From Tetranychus cinnabarinus (lineage: Eukaryota; Arthropoda; Arachnida; Trombidiformes; Tetranychidae), in assembly GCA_022266195.1 (NCBI GenBank), contig WHVY01000001.1, positions 1,426,001 to 1,490,000 of the forward strand: 64,000 bases of DNA. The letters run 5' to 3'. Both the position numbers and the translations under genes were made by a program. Of this stretch, positions 48,101 through 59,077 are shown one piece after another. The notes beneath the pieces are model-generated. The model saw only the letters and a program-made list of their open reading frames with translations. It ran no database searches and had not been told where the DNA came from. Numbering within the stretch: position 1 is the first letter of the stretch; each line of letters starts with the position of its first letter.

Positions 48101-50836
48101 AGCAAAAGTTCTTGATATTTATAAAAAATTGAGAGATGAACATATTGAACTATTAAGAGCGGTAGGTTTGAGAAGTGAAAATGGTTTCTTTAAGATCCAT
48201 CATAAATGTTTCTTTTTTTTTTGGTTTTTCCTCATTTTTTAGAAAGCTGAAGTTGACAAAAACTGTATCAGTGCGAAATCAGCATTGGAACGCGAACTTA
48301 AAGCCAAAGAGGTAACATCAAAATGAACAATTATCTCCTTGAGTGAATGTCATTTTATTCAGAGTCACGTTTTACTGACATGTTTTTTTTGGTGCTATCA
48401 ATATTTTTTCAGAGTCTGGAAGAGCAATTAAAGGGATTGAAACACAAAGTTGAAGAAAATAACATCAAAAATGAAACTGTGGAAAAAGCTGAAGCCATTG
48501 AAGCTTACAATAAAAAGTTGCTCACCGAAATAGCTTTACTTCAAAAGGAGAAACTTCAAACTGAAGGTGAACTGAGTGATGTTCAGAAGCATCTTCTCAT
48601 GGTTAAAGCTGATATCGAGGATCAGTCAAGAATCTGGGAAGCCAAATTTAATGAGCTTAAATGGCATCTTTTAGGTATCTATAAAAAAATTACAGCTATA
48701 ACTTTGTCTCGGTTATCCGTCGTTTATCTGTTTCTTAGTAATCTTTCTACTTTAATTGCTACTAAGAAACAAGTAGAAACGAGTATTCCAACACAGATTT
48801 ATTGAAATTGAGGCAAATTTCTCTCTGACCTTTCTCTCTTGTGTATAATTAAATAATTAATTTCATTTTTACCTTTTCGTTATAGATCTTATGCTTCAAG
48901 AGACTCACAATTCAACATCTAAACTAAATGATGATATAGATACTGGAAACTGTCCCGTTACAATATTTTCAACACCTGGTATGCTAAATGAAGTTTAATC
49001 CATCTGCGAATCTAATCTCCAAACAGTCATCTAAACGATCTGAAATTTGAAACGTTCACTACAAATCAAACCATTTAAATCAAACTTAAACTTTTGAAAA
49101 GAAGTCATCAAATATGACCAGAAATAGTTGTATGTTATCAAGCATGAAACATCTATAAAGTGAGATTATTAACGCCTGGATCATAACGTGAAAAAATAGC
49201 TTCATCTATTCATTGAATGAAATTGTTTGCAATTTTTTTCTTCCTCTTATGTGTAGATCAGGTTAGAACAAGATCAAAATGTCAAGTTTAAGATTGTTTT
49301 TAGATGATTGACTGTGAAATGATAGATTCCATGCCTTGGATTGATAATAATACTTTTTTTCTTTATATTTTTTATTTATTTTATTTGTTTTTTCTCATCC
49401 CACAGAAAATTTCTTCAATCAATGTGATAGTCTGAAAGATTGGCTGGAAAAACTATCTTCAGCTTCACAAAATGTTACCAGTTTACTCGTCAATTTAGAT
49501 GACATCAGCAAATTTATCATTAATTATTATTCGTCTCTATCTCATACTTTCCATTGTGGTCGAGTCATCTACCAAACATTACCTAACTTTGATCTGGCTC
49601 AAGGTAAAGATTAGAATTATCTTCTTTAATCGGAAGTTTGTTTGCTTTAATTATTAATCTGATTTCTGTTCACTTACAGAGCTTATGAATCACTGTAAAA
49701 ATCTGGTTAACTCTTCTCTCCAACTGAATCAAAAAATGAGGAATCGTGTTGACATCAAAAATCAATTAGAAGCCACAAGTTCCTGTGTCAACGAAATTAT
49801 CGCCTTGCGATCTAAGATTATGCCACAATTGAATATTAATCAAAATCAGAATCTAGAACAATTGCTTACCCAAGAATTGACTGATATGGACAAGGCAATT
49901 GAAGAAGCAGTTAATAAATTAGAGGTAAATTTCATTGATTGGATGCAAAAATGTAAATCTAACTCATTTATTTCCATTAATTTAACAGCAAATGATGGCT
50001 ATATCAAAGAAACAGGATACAGGAGTTACATTAGAAGTCAATGAAAATATTCTCGATTCTTGTACTGGATTGATGCAGGTACATTGATCACTAATTTAAA
50101 CATCTATTTACTGTAGTTAATGTATTTAATCAAATATATGTATATTTTATCATTACCAGGCCATCGTTCGTCTAGTGAAAAACTCAAAGGAGTTGCAAAA
50201 AGAGATTATAGTACAAGGAAAAGTATGTATTGAATCATTTGAAATTATTTTTCCTCATTATTCAAATTTGATTTAACTCTTTTTTCAGGGATCTGCTTCG
50301 CCTTCTGAATTTTATCAAAGAAATCATCGTTGGACTGAAGGCCTGATTTCGGCTTCCAAAGTGGTTGCTCTTGCAGCAAAACTTCTAGTGTAAGTTGGCT
50401 CAGCGATAAATAATGAGATTTAAATTACAATAAAATCTTTCTTGTCTATTTTAGGGAATCAGCTGACAAAGTAATCGCTGGAAAAGCTAAATTTGAGGAA
50501 TTAGTAGTTGCTTCAAATGAAATTGCTGCAGCTACAGCTCAACTCGTAGTTGCTTCCAGGGTTAAAGCTGATTCTAAAAGTGTAAAGATGTCCAAACTGG
50601 CTCAATCATCCAAAGAAGTTAGAGAAGCTACTGGAAATGTCGTCGCAATAGCCAAAAGTTGTGCCGAGAAAACGGAGGATGTAGATACAATGGATTTCTC
50701 GAAACTTACCTTACATCAAGCTAAGAAAATGGAAATGGAAAGTCAGGTTCGCCTTTTGGAACTTGAAAGTGAACTCACACGAGAAAGAATGAGACTTGCT
50801 GGATTACGAAAAAGACATTACCATTTAGCTAGTTAA
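45176..50836 (+). CDS. HIP1: Huntingtin-interacting protein 1 homologue, 18 exons, 953 aa
   Basis: Endocytic adaptor of the HIP1/HIP1R/Sla2 family, linking phosphoinositides, clathrin and actin. Exons: 45176-45630, 45714-45775, 45856-45996, 46538-46595, 46695-46770, 47329-47466, 47534-47628, 47747-47819, 47901-48161, 48243-48311, 48413-48674, 48886-48978, 49406-49603, 49680-49924, 49989-50078, 50160-50222, 50289-50389, 50455-50836; sum 2,862 nt. N-terminal ANTH domain (about 1-265) with DVNVFFQLSCEMFDYLDE, SLDMSRANSMTSAGQCRLAP and DGHRDRF. LIDLS at 301-305 resembles a clathrin box and sits where I recall LMDMD in human HIP1. A coiled coil follows (about 340-600). The I/LWEQ (THATCH) actin-binding domain spans about 743-953, ending MRLAGLRKRHYHLAS. 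No DPF (AP2-binding) motif was seen in the linker. The start is the ATG at 45176. Confidence 0.95.
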
Positions 50837-51210
50837 ATCGACGATAAATGCTGCCCGAATATTCTTAATATACATCATTTTTATTGATCGAAATACATTT
50901 CGTAAAATTCACAATCATTTCACTCTATCATCACCATCAAGACCACGCATCATGCTACTTCGTATTTCATATAGAAAACCCGTTTAAAGCTATTAATCGA
51001 ATCACTTTTTTTACATTATTTAAATTGCTTGATATACATATTTATGCAAATTTTGAATACTTGTCAAGTGGGCATTAGTTTTAATCTTTTGTTCACAGTT
51101 TATAGATTACCTTTTTTCAATTTTAATGTTTATGACCTTTAATCATTAAAGGTTCTTTAATCATGAGATACATCTATTCAAAGGATTAATTTGAAAAATA
51201 ATACTTTGAT
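50837..51210 (+). other. HIP1 3' flank
   Basis: AT-rich DNA that probably includes the HIP1 3' UTR. No gene or named repeat recognised. Confidence 0.4.
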
Positions 51211-51420
51211 TGTTACCTTGTATTACGAGATCAGCCTTCATTTATTTCATTAACTTATTACATGCTGTGTATTGATTGTTGGTTTTGACTGGACGATAGT
51301 TTCTTGAATAGCATAAATGAATAATTAACTGACGCATGTTAGAGTATTAAGATAAAAGAGTAACTCTTTTTGATTTTTATTTACAAAAATACAACTTACT
51401 TTTAAGATTTTTTGTTATCA
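51211..51420. repeat. Dispersed repeat of about 205 bp, copy 1
   Basis: Closely matches 61850-62050, including TAGCATAAATGAATAATTAA, GACGCATGTTAGAGTATTAA and AAAGAGTAACTCTTTTTG. Its right edge coincides with the point where homology to the other C/M junctions begins (GTTATCACTTATTATT), so it may mark a rearrangement breakpoint. Confidence 0.7.
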
Positions 51421-51454
51421 CTTATTATTTGGTGAATCCACTGGCTCAGTAAGG

Positions 51455-51772
51455 TTAAAAAATATACCATTGAGTTGCAGATTTAATATGGTTAGCTTCA
51501 GTTCGCAGTTCACAATTTTTTGCAGTTTTGTTCTTGATATGAGCTTTAGTACGGGACTTCATATGAGTGCTTGACTGGAGATTCTTTATGCGAGATAATT
51601 CTTTATATTTTTTAAGTTGATTTATTTCTTTATGTAAAATACTTTGTATTAAGTTCAATTCATTAATCTTTTTTTTATATTCTTTGTTCTCCTTTGCCAA
51701 TTGGCTTTCTATCTTACAAATTTCTTGTTGGCTATTCATGATCCATGTTTTTAACTATTAAATGAGAAAAAC
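51455..51772 (-). pseudogene. C copy, inverted, lacking exon 1 and the middle of the gene
   Basis: An acceptor (TTTAATAG) leads into an exon reading LKTWIMNSQQEICKIESQLA; an internal deletion then joins exon 2 to the middle of exon 3 (NKEYKKKINELNLIQSILHK). The frame stays open to a stop at 51455. Exon 1 is missing, and the otherwise constant EVQTEAN motif is changed to ELRTEAN. It could encode about 94 residues from the ATG at 51739, but more likely it is a relic. Confidence 0.65.
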
Positions 51773-52522
51773 ACAAACACTTGTTTATAATGGAGATGAA
51801 TTTTTGAAACAAAAACAGGAAAAGGAATCAATTACAAGAATCGCATCAAAATATGAAATTGTAAGTAACCATGTATTTACCCTGTACGCATGTACTTGTG
51901 GTATAAAATCAGAGCTGAATTAGATCAGAAACCGTATTGAAAAAAGCTACCGACTTGGTGTGATCCTTAAATCTATTAGGTATCCCGTTAGATTCCCTTT
52001 TTTAGATAAGGCTTCAAAAGCATGATCACGACTCATTTGACTCACACTATCAGTCAAATGTCCAAGGTCAGTGACTTTTGGACTGAATTTTGAATCGGTA
52101 TTAATTGCATTTCAGACTTTTTCCACTAACATCTATCTTTTGTTGCATGTGATTTTTCGTTTATTGTCCAATATTTATTTATTTCATTTCAGAATTATCT
52201 TTAACTAAACATTAAACTTGCCTTAAAGTGATCTTAATTTGAATCGAGTGAACGACAATCGTAATTGTTTGACAAAATTGAATTCAATTATATGATAAAT
52301 TGTATTATTTATTTATTTTTATTCCAAAAGTTTATTGAGATGACTGTTTAAACAAAAATTATCTCAACTAACCTTTGCTATTTTGAAGCTAGATTTCAAA
52401 GTTTTTTTTACAAAAATATAAATGTTTCAAATAGAGTCAGATATTAATTCCCAATCCATTGAACCTTTTGAGTGGTGATCATATGTAATGCTGACTAATG
52501 CAATTCAAAACATCAAAGATGA
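51773..52522 (-). other. Cassette spacer, inverted
   Basis: Matches, in reverse, the spacer between M and C in the 25-28 kb units: the GGGATACCTAATAGATTTAA and CGAGTCAAATGAG-type strings and the AAACTTTTGGAAT poly(A) region. No exon is present. Confidence 0.7.
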
Positions 52523-53010
52523 TCATTGAGTTTCCTTGTTCTTAAAGAACCTCATCGCGTAGTTCATTTGGTCAGGCTGAGCGGTTAACTTTTTAAAGAT
52601 TTCAATAAGCTTTTCATTTGAAATTGAATCAAGTTGAGGCAACAAGGCTTCAATAACACTGGCTTCTCGTCTCTTGCGTCCATTGATTGTAGTTGTGGTT
52701 GCTGGTGGAGCCAGATTGAATCCACCAGTGTTACCCAAAAACATGGAGTAAAGAAGAATCATCAAAGGTAATCCGATAAAACCAATGGCTAAAGATATCA
52801 TAAAGCCAACAATCAATGCTTCGATGCCACCATTGAATGGAGCAAAAGTGGTTCCATATGTACATAGCCAGAACTGAACCATTGGCGAGGATCAAGGCCA
52901 TAATTATAATAAGGATAAGGTACATTACTGGCCGTTAAATTGGCAGCGGCTGGTTTAACTCCATCAGCATTAACCCGACAATTAGTAAAATTACATTGAA
53001 AGTAACTCTT
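52523..53010 (-). pseudogene. M6: inverted, frameshifted M copy
   Basis: Reading minus, the ectodomain, membrane segment, RKRR tail and stop all match M1 closely. A base is lost at TCTGGCTATGTACATATGG (M1: TCTGGTTATGGTACATATGG), and the signal peptide, intron and start are deleted (TTTCAATGTAATTTTACTAATTGTCG). From about 52882 downstream the frame is fully open, so the break is recent or the downstream part is still used. Confidence 0.8.
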
Positions 53011-53039
53011 ATATTAACGAGTTCAAGATTTCAAGTTCC

Positions 53040-53274
53040 GTTTGAGTGGCGTAAATCAGTACTTGGTTCAAGATTCTTCGTGCGAGCTGATTCTTCCAAT
53101 TTCTTTTTGAGATCCAATAACTTTAAACGATGGATTGTTTTCAATAATACTAATTCTGCTCTGGGCTGAGGAAGGAAAATAATTGTTAAATTAGTTCGGA
53201 AATTGATGTTTCACAGAAGATTTACTTACCTTGACTATTTTGTTTCGTTGTTCAATCAACTCATCAACGACAGT
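53040..53274 (-). pseudogene. C exon 2 end and exon 3 start, inverted
   Basis: On minus: GTTGATGAGTTGATTGAACA (exon 2), donor GTAAGT, an acceptor now reading CCTCAG, and exon 3 through LLDLKKKLEESARTKNLEPST, ending at about 53065. Its exon 2 part joins foldback repeat copy 5 at the same place as the 40849 fragment. Confidence 0.75.
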
Positions 53275-53860
53275 TTTTACATTTGTAATAAAAAGACGTA
53301 ATTATCACATTTAAGAACAAATTGACATGAATGGTCAAAAACGGGAAAAAATGAACTTCGGTCAAATTTAGACATCTTTGGTTTGTAGGGACATAAAAAC
53401 TACTTCCATTCGTGAGATTTAAAAATTTCTTTGATGAACAGTTTTCGAGCAAATCAAGTTGAAAACTGAAACTTAGATCACTTTCTGTAAAGTTATGGAA
53501 GCAGATTTTCTCATGAAACTCATCTTAACGATGTTACTTTTGATGAACATCCAGAAAATAGTCTTATTATGAGAAATAACATTTTCTTCTTCTGTAAAAC
53601 AAATCAAGTTCAATTTCCAGTTAAACCGATCGTTGTCTGTGGCCATGAGTTTTAGCAAGCTGAAACTTATTATTGATCTCCAAAAACTGTTGGGTCACAT
53701 CATGACTTAAACACTTTTTGTAATTCATCAACAGCTCTCTTGTTTATGGCCATTAACCTAAAAACTTTGAATCTCGATATTTCGAGAATGGCATCACCTA
53801 AAACCACCATTCTTTGACCAAACATTAGATTTTATTATGTGCTTAATAAAATAAATTTCA
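53275..53860 (+). repeat. Foldback-type repeat R, copy 5
   Basis: Runs parallel to the left arms of copies 1-3 (GGAAGCAGATTTTCTCATGA, TTATTATGAGAAATAACATT, CGATATTTCGAGAATGG) and antiparallel to copy 4. It adjoins an inverted C exon 2. Only one arm is present, ending at about GACCAAACATTAGATTTTATTATG. Confidence 0.7.
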
Positions 53861-53929
53861 AGATCATATGAAAAACGTTATAGTTATAGTTATAGTAAAA
53901 CAGTTATAGCTTCTCCGATAAACAGATCT

Positions 53930-54600
53930 ATCGACAATTTAACAAGTAAAGTAGTGATTTTTTCAAGTGATGCGGATCATCAAAATGAACAAAATTGTTT
54001 AGCTGTAGTACCTGTTAACAAACAGGATAATTTATTAGGAGTTTTTAACTCGAATGAAAATTATAATTCCCAAAATGATTTAGTTTTTTCAAATATCTGC
54101 ACAAATCAAATGGCTCAAACAGAAAGTTTTGAGCTTTAAATTTTCAGCAATCAGAAACTTTAGACTTGTTTGAGGTAAGGTTAATATCATCTGTATTCTT
54201 GCACTATTCACAATGGAAATTGTAATTATGTTGACAAAAAGTCTCGAGATAAAGTTAATGTGGATACTCATGTGCAAAGTGTTTTATTTTTTATTATTAT
54301 TTATTTTCGTAACTTGCGAGGCTAAAGTTGCTCATCGAACAGGTTTTGCGCAACACATTAAATATCAATACAGCGTGTGTGCTAATAAAATGCAGAAAGG
54401 TATTCATAAGTTTGCTAAACAAACTTCAAAAATGAAAAGTGATTTACTTGTATTGTTAACTTTGTATTTGAAAAACTTGCGAACAAAATTGCCAATGAAA
54501 CATCTTTTAACATTATTCTGTATAATTATCACCAAAAGAAAATCGCAGCAACATTGCGTTCAAATTTTTGGTGTTTAGATGTTACACTTGATTCATTATT
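53930..54600 (+). pseudogene. Possible decayed gene of unknown identity
   Basis: An open stretch at about 53935-54139 (contains DADHQNEQNCLAVVPVNKQD) is followed by a short in-phase-looking piece QQSETLDLFE with GTAAGG after it (about 54152-54178). Further down are overlapping open frames at 54213-54578, one with a hydrophobic segment. The codon texture looks gene-like, but no consistent spliced model emerged and I recognise no family. It may be a degraded host gene or transposon. Confidence 0.3.
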
Positions 54601-54630
54601 TTCATGTTGTGTGGTGTATGGCTTGGAACA

Positions 54631-55971
54631 TTAGAAGGCAAATTGCAACAGAAAGACTATAATTGAGATTGTAACTTGAGAAATAAAAATGATAAACGGA
54701 ATACGAAAAAATTGAAAATTCAAAGGAACGGTTAGGGATTCATCATTCGGCGATTCATCTTTATCCATACAAGATGCTGATGTAGATGCATCAGTGCTCC
54801 AAGCGTGTAAACTATTGCTACTAAGCTTATCTGTTAAAATTCCTCCAGTTTCAAATAAAGTATAATATCCATTGAAGATTAACTTCCTAACGCTTGGCGA
54901 ACTTCTTTTGCTCATCAAATAACCAGTAAACATTGTCGAAATGTGCTTGTTAATGAGTGGAGCACGCATTTCTTGTTCAACTGCAAACGTACATCCAGCA
55001 CGTTTGATCAAATTAAATATGTTGGATTCCATCAGTGTTACAAGATTATCCCTGATAAACCCTGAGTAAATGAATAAAAGCGGATTTGAAATTGTCGGAC
55101 TTTCCTTTGCATCGGGTTCTTCTTGTTCTTCCTCGGACTCTTCATCGGACTCTTCATCACTATCCTGCTCTGCATAAAGTTGCTCTAGCTCAGCCTCAAA
55201 GCGCTTGTTTATCAGTTTAGCATGAGGATCCAATGAATATCTAACAAGGCTACGACAAAATGTACCTTGGGGCATCATGCTTACTCGATATCCTGATTCA
55301 ACAATATCTTGAAAACTTTCTAGTTTAACGGGCCTTTTATAAATTATTAAACCAGTTTGCATTGTTGAAGACAATAATTTACTGACGAGCAACAGAGTTA
55401 CAATATAAATAATGTAAAGCCATTTTTTGTGTAAATTTTCAAAGGATCCAAAGTTTTGGTACAAAAGGTATTCGCAGTGATGCCAGATTACCTTGAATAT
55501 CGACTGTTGTGAGTGGCGAATACTGATGATCAGGAAAATGAGGGAAAATAATGTGATGATAATTGTGAAGGGCAACCAAACATCCAAATCAAATTGAGTT
55601 AGAAATTCAAAGAATGTTGAATTTGAATGTATTTCTGTAACATTTTGTTTGTAAATCGCATCACAATGCTCTTCTTCTTGAACAATAGTCGTCAAATTTG
55701 GACCAACAACACCCAATAAATCATAACTAAATCGAGTCATACTTAAATCGATAAGTCCTTGTTGGAGATCATTCAATATACCTTGACAGGTGCCATTGGG
55801 GAAACATCGATGTCCAAATATCTGGTCATATTCAACATAAGTGACGTTTGATTTGCTGGTAACAAAATAAAGATATTTTTCATAATTTGAAGCGTATGGG
55901 CCTTCAAGTTTATTGTCATTTGTGATCCTAATTGGTCGGTCTGTTGAGATAGCGACTCTTACATTGACCAT
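54631..55971 (-). CDS. Ionotropic-receptor-like protein, intronless, 446 aa
   Basis: Divergent member of the ionotropic glutamate receptor/IR superfamily, presumably a chemosensory or other ligand-gated channel subunit. A bilobed ligand-binding half (1-125) includes GPYASNYEKY and GILNDLQQGLIDLSM. TM1 lies at about 132-150. TM3 (about 186-204) is followed by TMQTGLIIYKRPVKLESFQDI and SGYRV, the pattern that follows the third membrane segment in IRs. A second ligand lobe carries an acidic insert at about 270-295 (DSDEESDEESEEEQEE), and the last TM is at about 422-444. The pore-loop region is short and poorly conserved. An in-frame TAG lies three codons before the ATG, so the frame as read has no signal peptide; an upstream leader exon is possible but not seen. 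The TM3/S2 pattern is the main evidence. Confidence 0.75.
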   Translation of the reverse strand: MVNVRVAISTDRPIRITNDNKLEGPYASNYEKYLYFVTSKSNVTYVEYDQIFGHRCFPNGTCQGILNDLQQGLIDLSMTRFSYDLLGVVGPNLTTIVQEEEHCDAIYKQNVTEIHSNSTFFEFLTQFDLDVWLPFTIIITLFSLIFLIISIRHSQQSIFKVIWHHCEYLLYQNFGSFENLHKKWLYIIYIVTLLLVSKLLSSTMQTGLIIYKRPVKLESFQDIVESGYRVSMMPQGTFCRSLVRYSLDPHAKLINKRFEAELEQLYAEQDSDEESDEESEEEQEEPDAKESPTISNPLLFIYSGFIRDNLVTLMESNIFNLIKRAGCTFAVEQEMRAPLINKHISTMFTGYLMSKRSSPSVRKLIFNGYYTLFETGGILTDKLSSNSLHAWSTDASTSASCMDKDESPNDESLTVPLNFQFFRIPFIIFISQVTISIIVFLLQFAF

Positions 55972-56620
55972 TTTAGTCTATTTGATCGTAAGCAAATCCA
56001 AAGTCACTTGCAACTGAGGTTTGAATAAAATGAGCAACATTGACAGTAACTTTTGACGATCAATTTTTGCTTTTCATCTAAAATGCTTTTCAACTGTTTA
56101 TCATTTTTAAATCAACTAATTGTTTTTCATTGAAACATCTTCAAGTAATCGATATAAAATTGATTGATTTATTACAATGTTACTAAATTATGTTGTGCTT
56201 CAGATAAATTGTCTATTTTGTTTCGATAATTATCGAGGGTTTCATTGAACATAGCCAACATCAATCATGAGTACCTGATCAAGTGAAAAATCTCATCAAG
56301 ATCTGATTATCTTGGGCTTGAGTGACAATGTTTTACTAATATTATGAGATGCCGAATGAACGAACATTATTTTTGATATTAATGAGCAATATTGATTGTA
56401 AGGATTTCTGAAAAATATCCATTTTTCATCATTAATTTAATGGAAAATTATTATTTTACTCCTTCTCTTTAAAATTTTCTGCTATAGCTTATAAGTATCA
56501 GCTTGATTGGTTATTTGGACTTGACGTTAATGAAAATTTGGCAATGAATTATTCAGTTTTTAATTAGTGAAATTGAAATAAATGCATTTGAACCAAATTA
56601 CTATTCTGATTTTCTGGTTG
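55972..56620. other. Intergenic DNA, no gene seen
   Basis: Upstream flank of the IR-like gene. No leader exon or repeat was recognised. Confidence 0.4.
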
Positions 56621-56900
56621 GTCACCAAAATTTACGCCAGGAAAATGAGTAACATGAAAAAATCTGGTCGCATACAAAGGTCTGTAGTTTTACAAAAAGC
56701 GATCCAAGTTTCAACTTTGACCTCGATTTTGCGAACTGCGAATCAGAGAGATGCTTAAATGCCACAAATGGACTCCTCATAAACTAACAGAGTATAAATT
56801 TGAAAGAAATTAATTTTTACCCGTTTTTGCTCATCTTTCTTTCAGTATTTTGTCAATTTATCAATGCGATAATTGTGTTTATTGTGTCTTTTTAGTAGCT
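56621..56900 (-). repeat. Diverged foldback-type repeat R, copy 6
   Basis: Matches copy 4 at reduced identity: ACAAAAAGCGATCCAAGTTTC, CAAATGGACTCCTCAT, TTTTTACCCGTTTTTGCTCA and a final GTGTCTTTTTAGTAGC. It is the only R copy found away from C sequence, so R is a genuinely dispersed element. Confidence 0.6.
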
Positions 56901-58229
56901 TTTTTGATTCTTTTCATTTTTTGATTCTTTTCAGTCAATATCATTTTTGTCTTGTAACAAGCCTTGTAAGCCTAGAAAATGTTTGCTCCGCCACAAGTTT
57001 TGACTCTGAGCTCATCACACTATTTTGCAAGCTTACTTCAACCAGTTCGAATTTCCTGATTCGTATTTTTTCTATCTTTTAAGCTACAAATCCTCAGGAA
57101 AAAATGTAAACCAAGCTTGGAAGTTGTTCGGCGAACTTTTACCGAACTTTTACCCAGTTACTACTTTTTACTAAATACAGTGAATGCATATACTCCGTTT
57201 ATGTACTCACTGTAACAGTATAACACGTTAATTGCTTATGCTCCTCTTTGATCACTAGTCTTATTTTAATGTGATGTAGAAGCTTTTAAGGAACCGCCCA
57301 AGGTAGGAACAATGATAATTAGCAAAAAGGTGTTTTGTCTACTTCGTACAATAATGAATAATGAAGGTAGAGTTTATTTACAATGTAAATTCAATGTAAA
57401 GACAACGCCATCTTGCTTATTTTCCCTGTAAGTTTAACCCAAATTTCCTATTTACTATTTGACTTTTGTAATGATAATGTAACTGGTAAATGTAAATTAA
57501 GGTAGGATCACCACAGAAAGCCTGAATTTGAAGAAGAAAGGTTGGTATTCCTAAAGTAAAGTGACATTAACCATTCAATTTGACGCTGAATTAATATCAT
57601 CCCTTATTTGTATTATTGAAGGAATAAACAAGTGAAATGAAAAACATGAAGAAGCAACAAATTGGAAACAATCAAGACTGTTGGATGAGTAGCTGCAACG
57701 CAAATTTATGGGTTTAACCTTTGACTAACAATGAGTAAAAGTATTGATAGGTAAGTAAAAATGGTAATCATCTGAAGTTTTATTTCCTTTCTCATATTAC
57801 AAAGAAATTTACCAATGATTCTTTCCAGAAGAAGGACTGGAAAAAATAAGGAAAAGTAGACACTGTGAAGAAGATAAGAGAGAGAAGAAAAATTTGAAGG
57901 GGAAAATTCTTGTTGGTTAACAGGTTAGGTTCCTTCTTTTCTGTCTGTACATCTTTCTTCTGTCTTTCTCTTTTTTGGTTTAGCTAAGACATTTTTGTTG
58001 CTCAGGATCGGATAAGGGAGGGAAAGAGAGATGATGGTGCATAGGTCAGTTCTCATCACATACTTACCTTGCGACGAAAGAGATTAGAATATTTGATCGG
58101 TGAGAGTACAAAACTTTTCTTACATTTCTTTCTTTCTTTTTGAATAACGAAAATATTTTTGCGCCCATTTTTATTCAATTTTTACTCTTTTTTAACCAGT
58201 TTTCTTGTTCCTTCAACTGTTTGGAGGTA
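56901..58229. other. Intergenic DNA, no gene seen
   Basis: No exon, RNA gene or named repeat recognised. The short frames here are uninformative. Confidence 0.4.
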
Positions 58230-58743
58230 CAGTCAAACCTCTCAAAATGCTAAAGGGTGTTAAGGTTTATTTGTTCCAAAATGGAAAGAAGAAAAAACAA
58301 GCTTACCCTAAGATAAAGATGAAAATGATGATAACATGACAATGATAATGAATTAGATGATAGAGATTCAATTACATTGGTGCTTTTCATCTTTATCTTA
58401 AGGTAAGTTTGTTTTTTCTCTTTTCCATTTTGGAACAAATAAACCTTAACACCCTTTATATGTTTAGAAGCCATTTTCAAAGCATGAACTCTGAAAATAG
58501 GAATGGACTTCAAAAAATGGCCATAAAACGTTTTGATCAAGGAGTTTTTATTAGACTATTAATGAATTCAGTTTATGAAGATCTTTCGTCCTCATGATCT
58601 GTCACTAAATATGTAATTCATTTTTAGTTTACTCATATGTTCAACTAGTGTTGATGCGTCTATGTTGCCTGGTAACGTCTCAATTTAAGTGAGTCTCATT
58701 TTGAGAGGTTTGACCAAAACGTTATACTCTTTGGGTTTGACTG
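58230..58743. mobile_element. pogo/Tc1-like MITE with TA target duplication
   Basis: 514 bp between two TA dinucleotides. Ends are CAGTCAAACC at left and, inverted, GGGTTTGACTG at right. Further in, CCTCTCAAAATG (left) faces CATTTTGAGAGG (58697 on). An inner hairpin has arms of about 70 bp (58253-58322 and 58387-58457: GGGTGTTAAGGTTTATTTGT against its complement). CAGT ends with TA duplications are typical of pogo/Tigger-type elements. No transposase, so it is non-autonomous. Confidence 0.8.
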
Positions 58744-59077
58744 TACATCTATTGATTACTGATTAATTTTACCCAATTTCAATGTTTCTATTACAGTGTT
58801 GCTGTTGATTTTGTGTTTGTTTTCAACCAACAAATATCGTAACTTCAAAGTGAAACAATTTCAACGGATTATTAACTGGATTACATGTGTTTTTGTTGAT
58901 CCATCAAATTGGTGTTTTACATTTTGTTCAGCAAGTCATCTCTCTGACTCACGGTTTGATTAGCGGTTTTATCGGTTTGGAAAAAATCTTCATCTATATT
59001 GCCGCTATTATTATTGACACCCTTCAAATTATCATCACAATTATTCATCACTAAACATAGGTCAACTTTGATACACA

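Noticed and set aside
58250..58597. Overlapping 62- and 96-codon frames on both strands
   Set aside because: They arise from the internal hairpin of the MITE and mirror each other; no independent evidence of coding.
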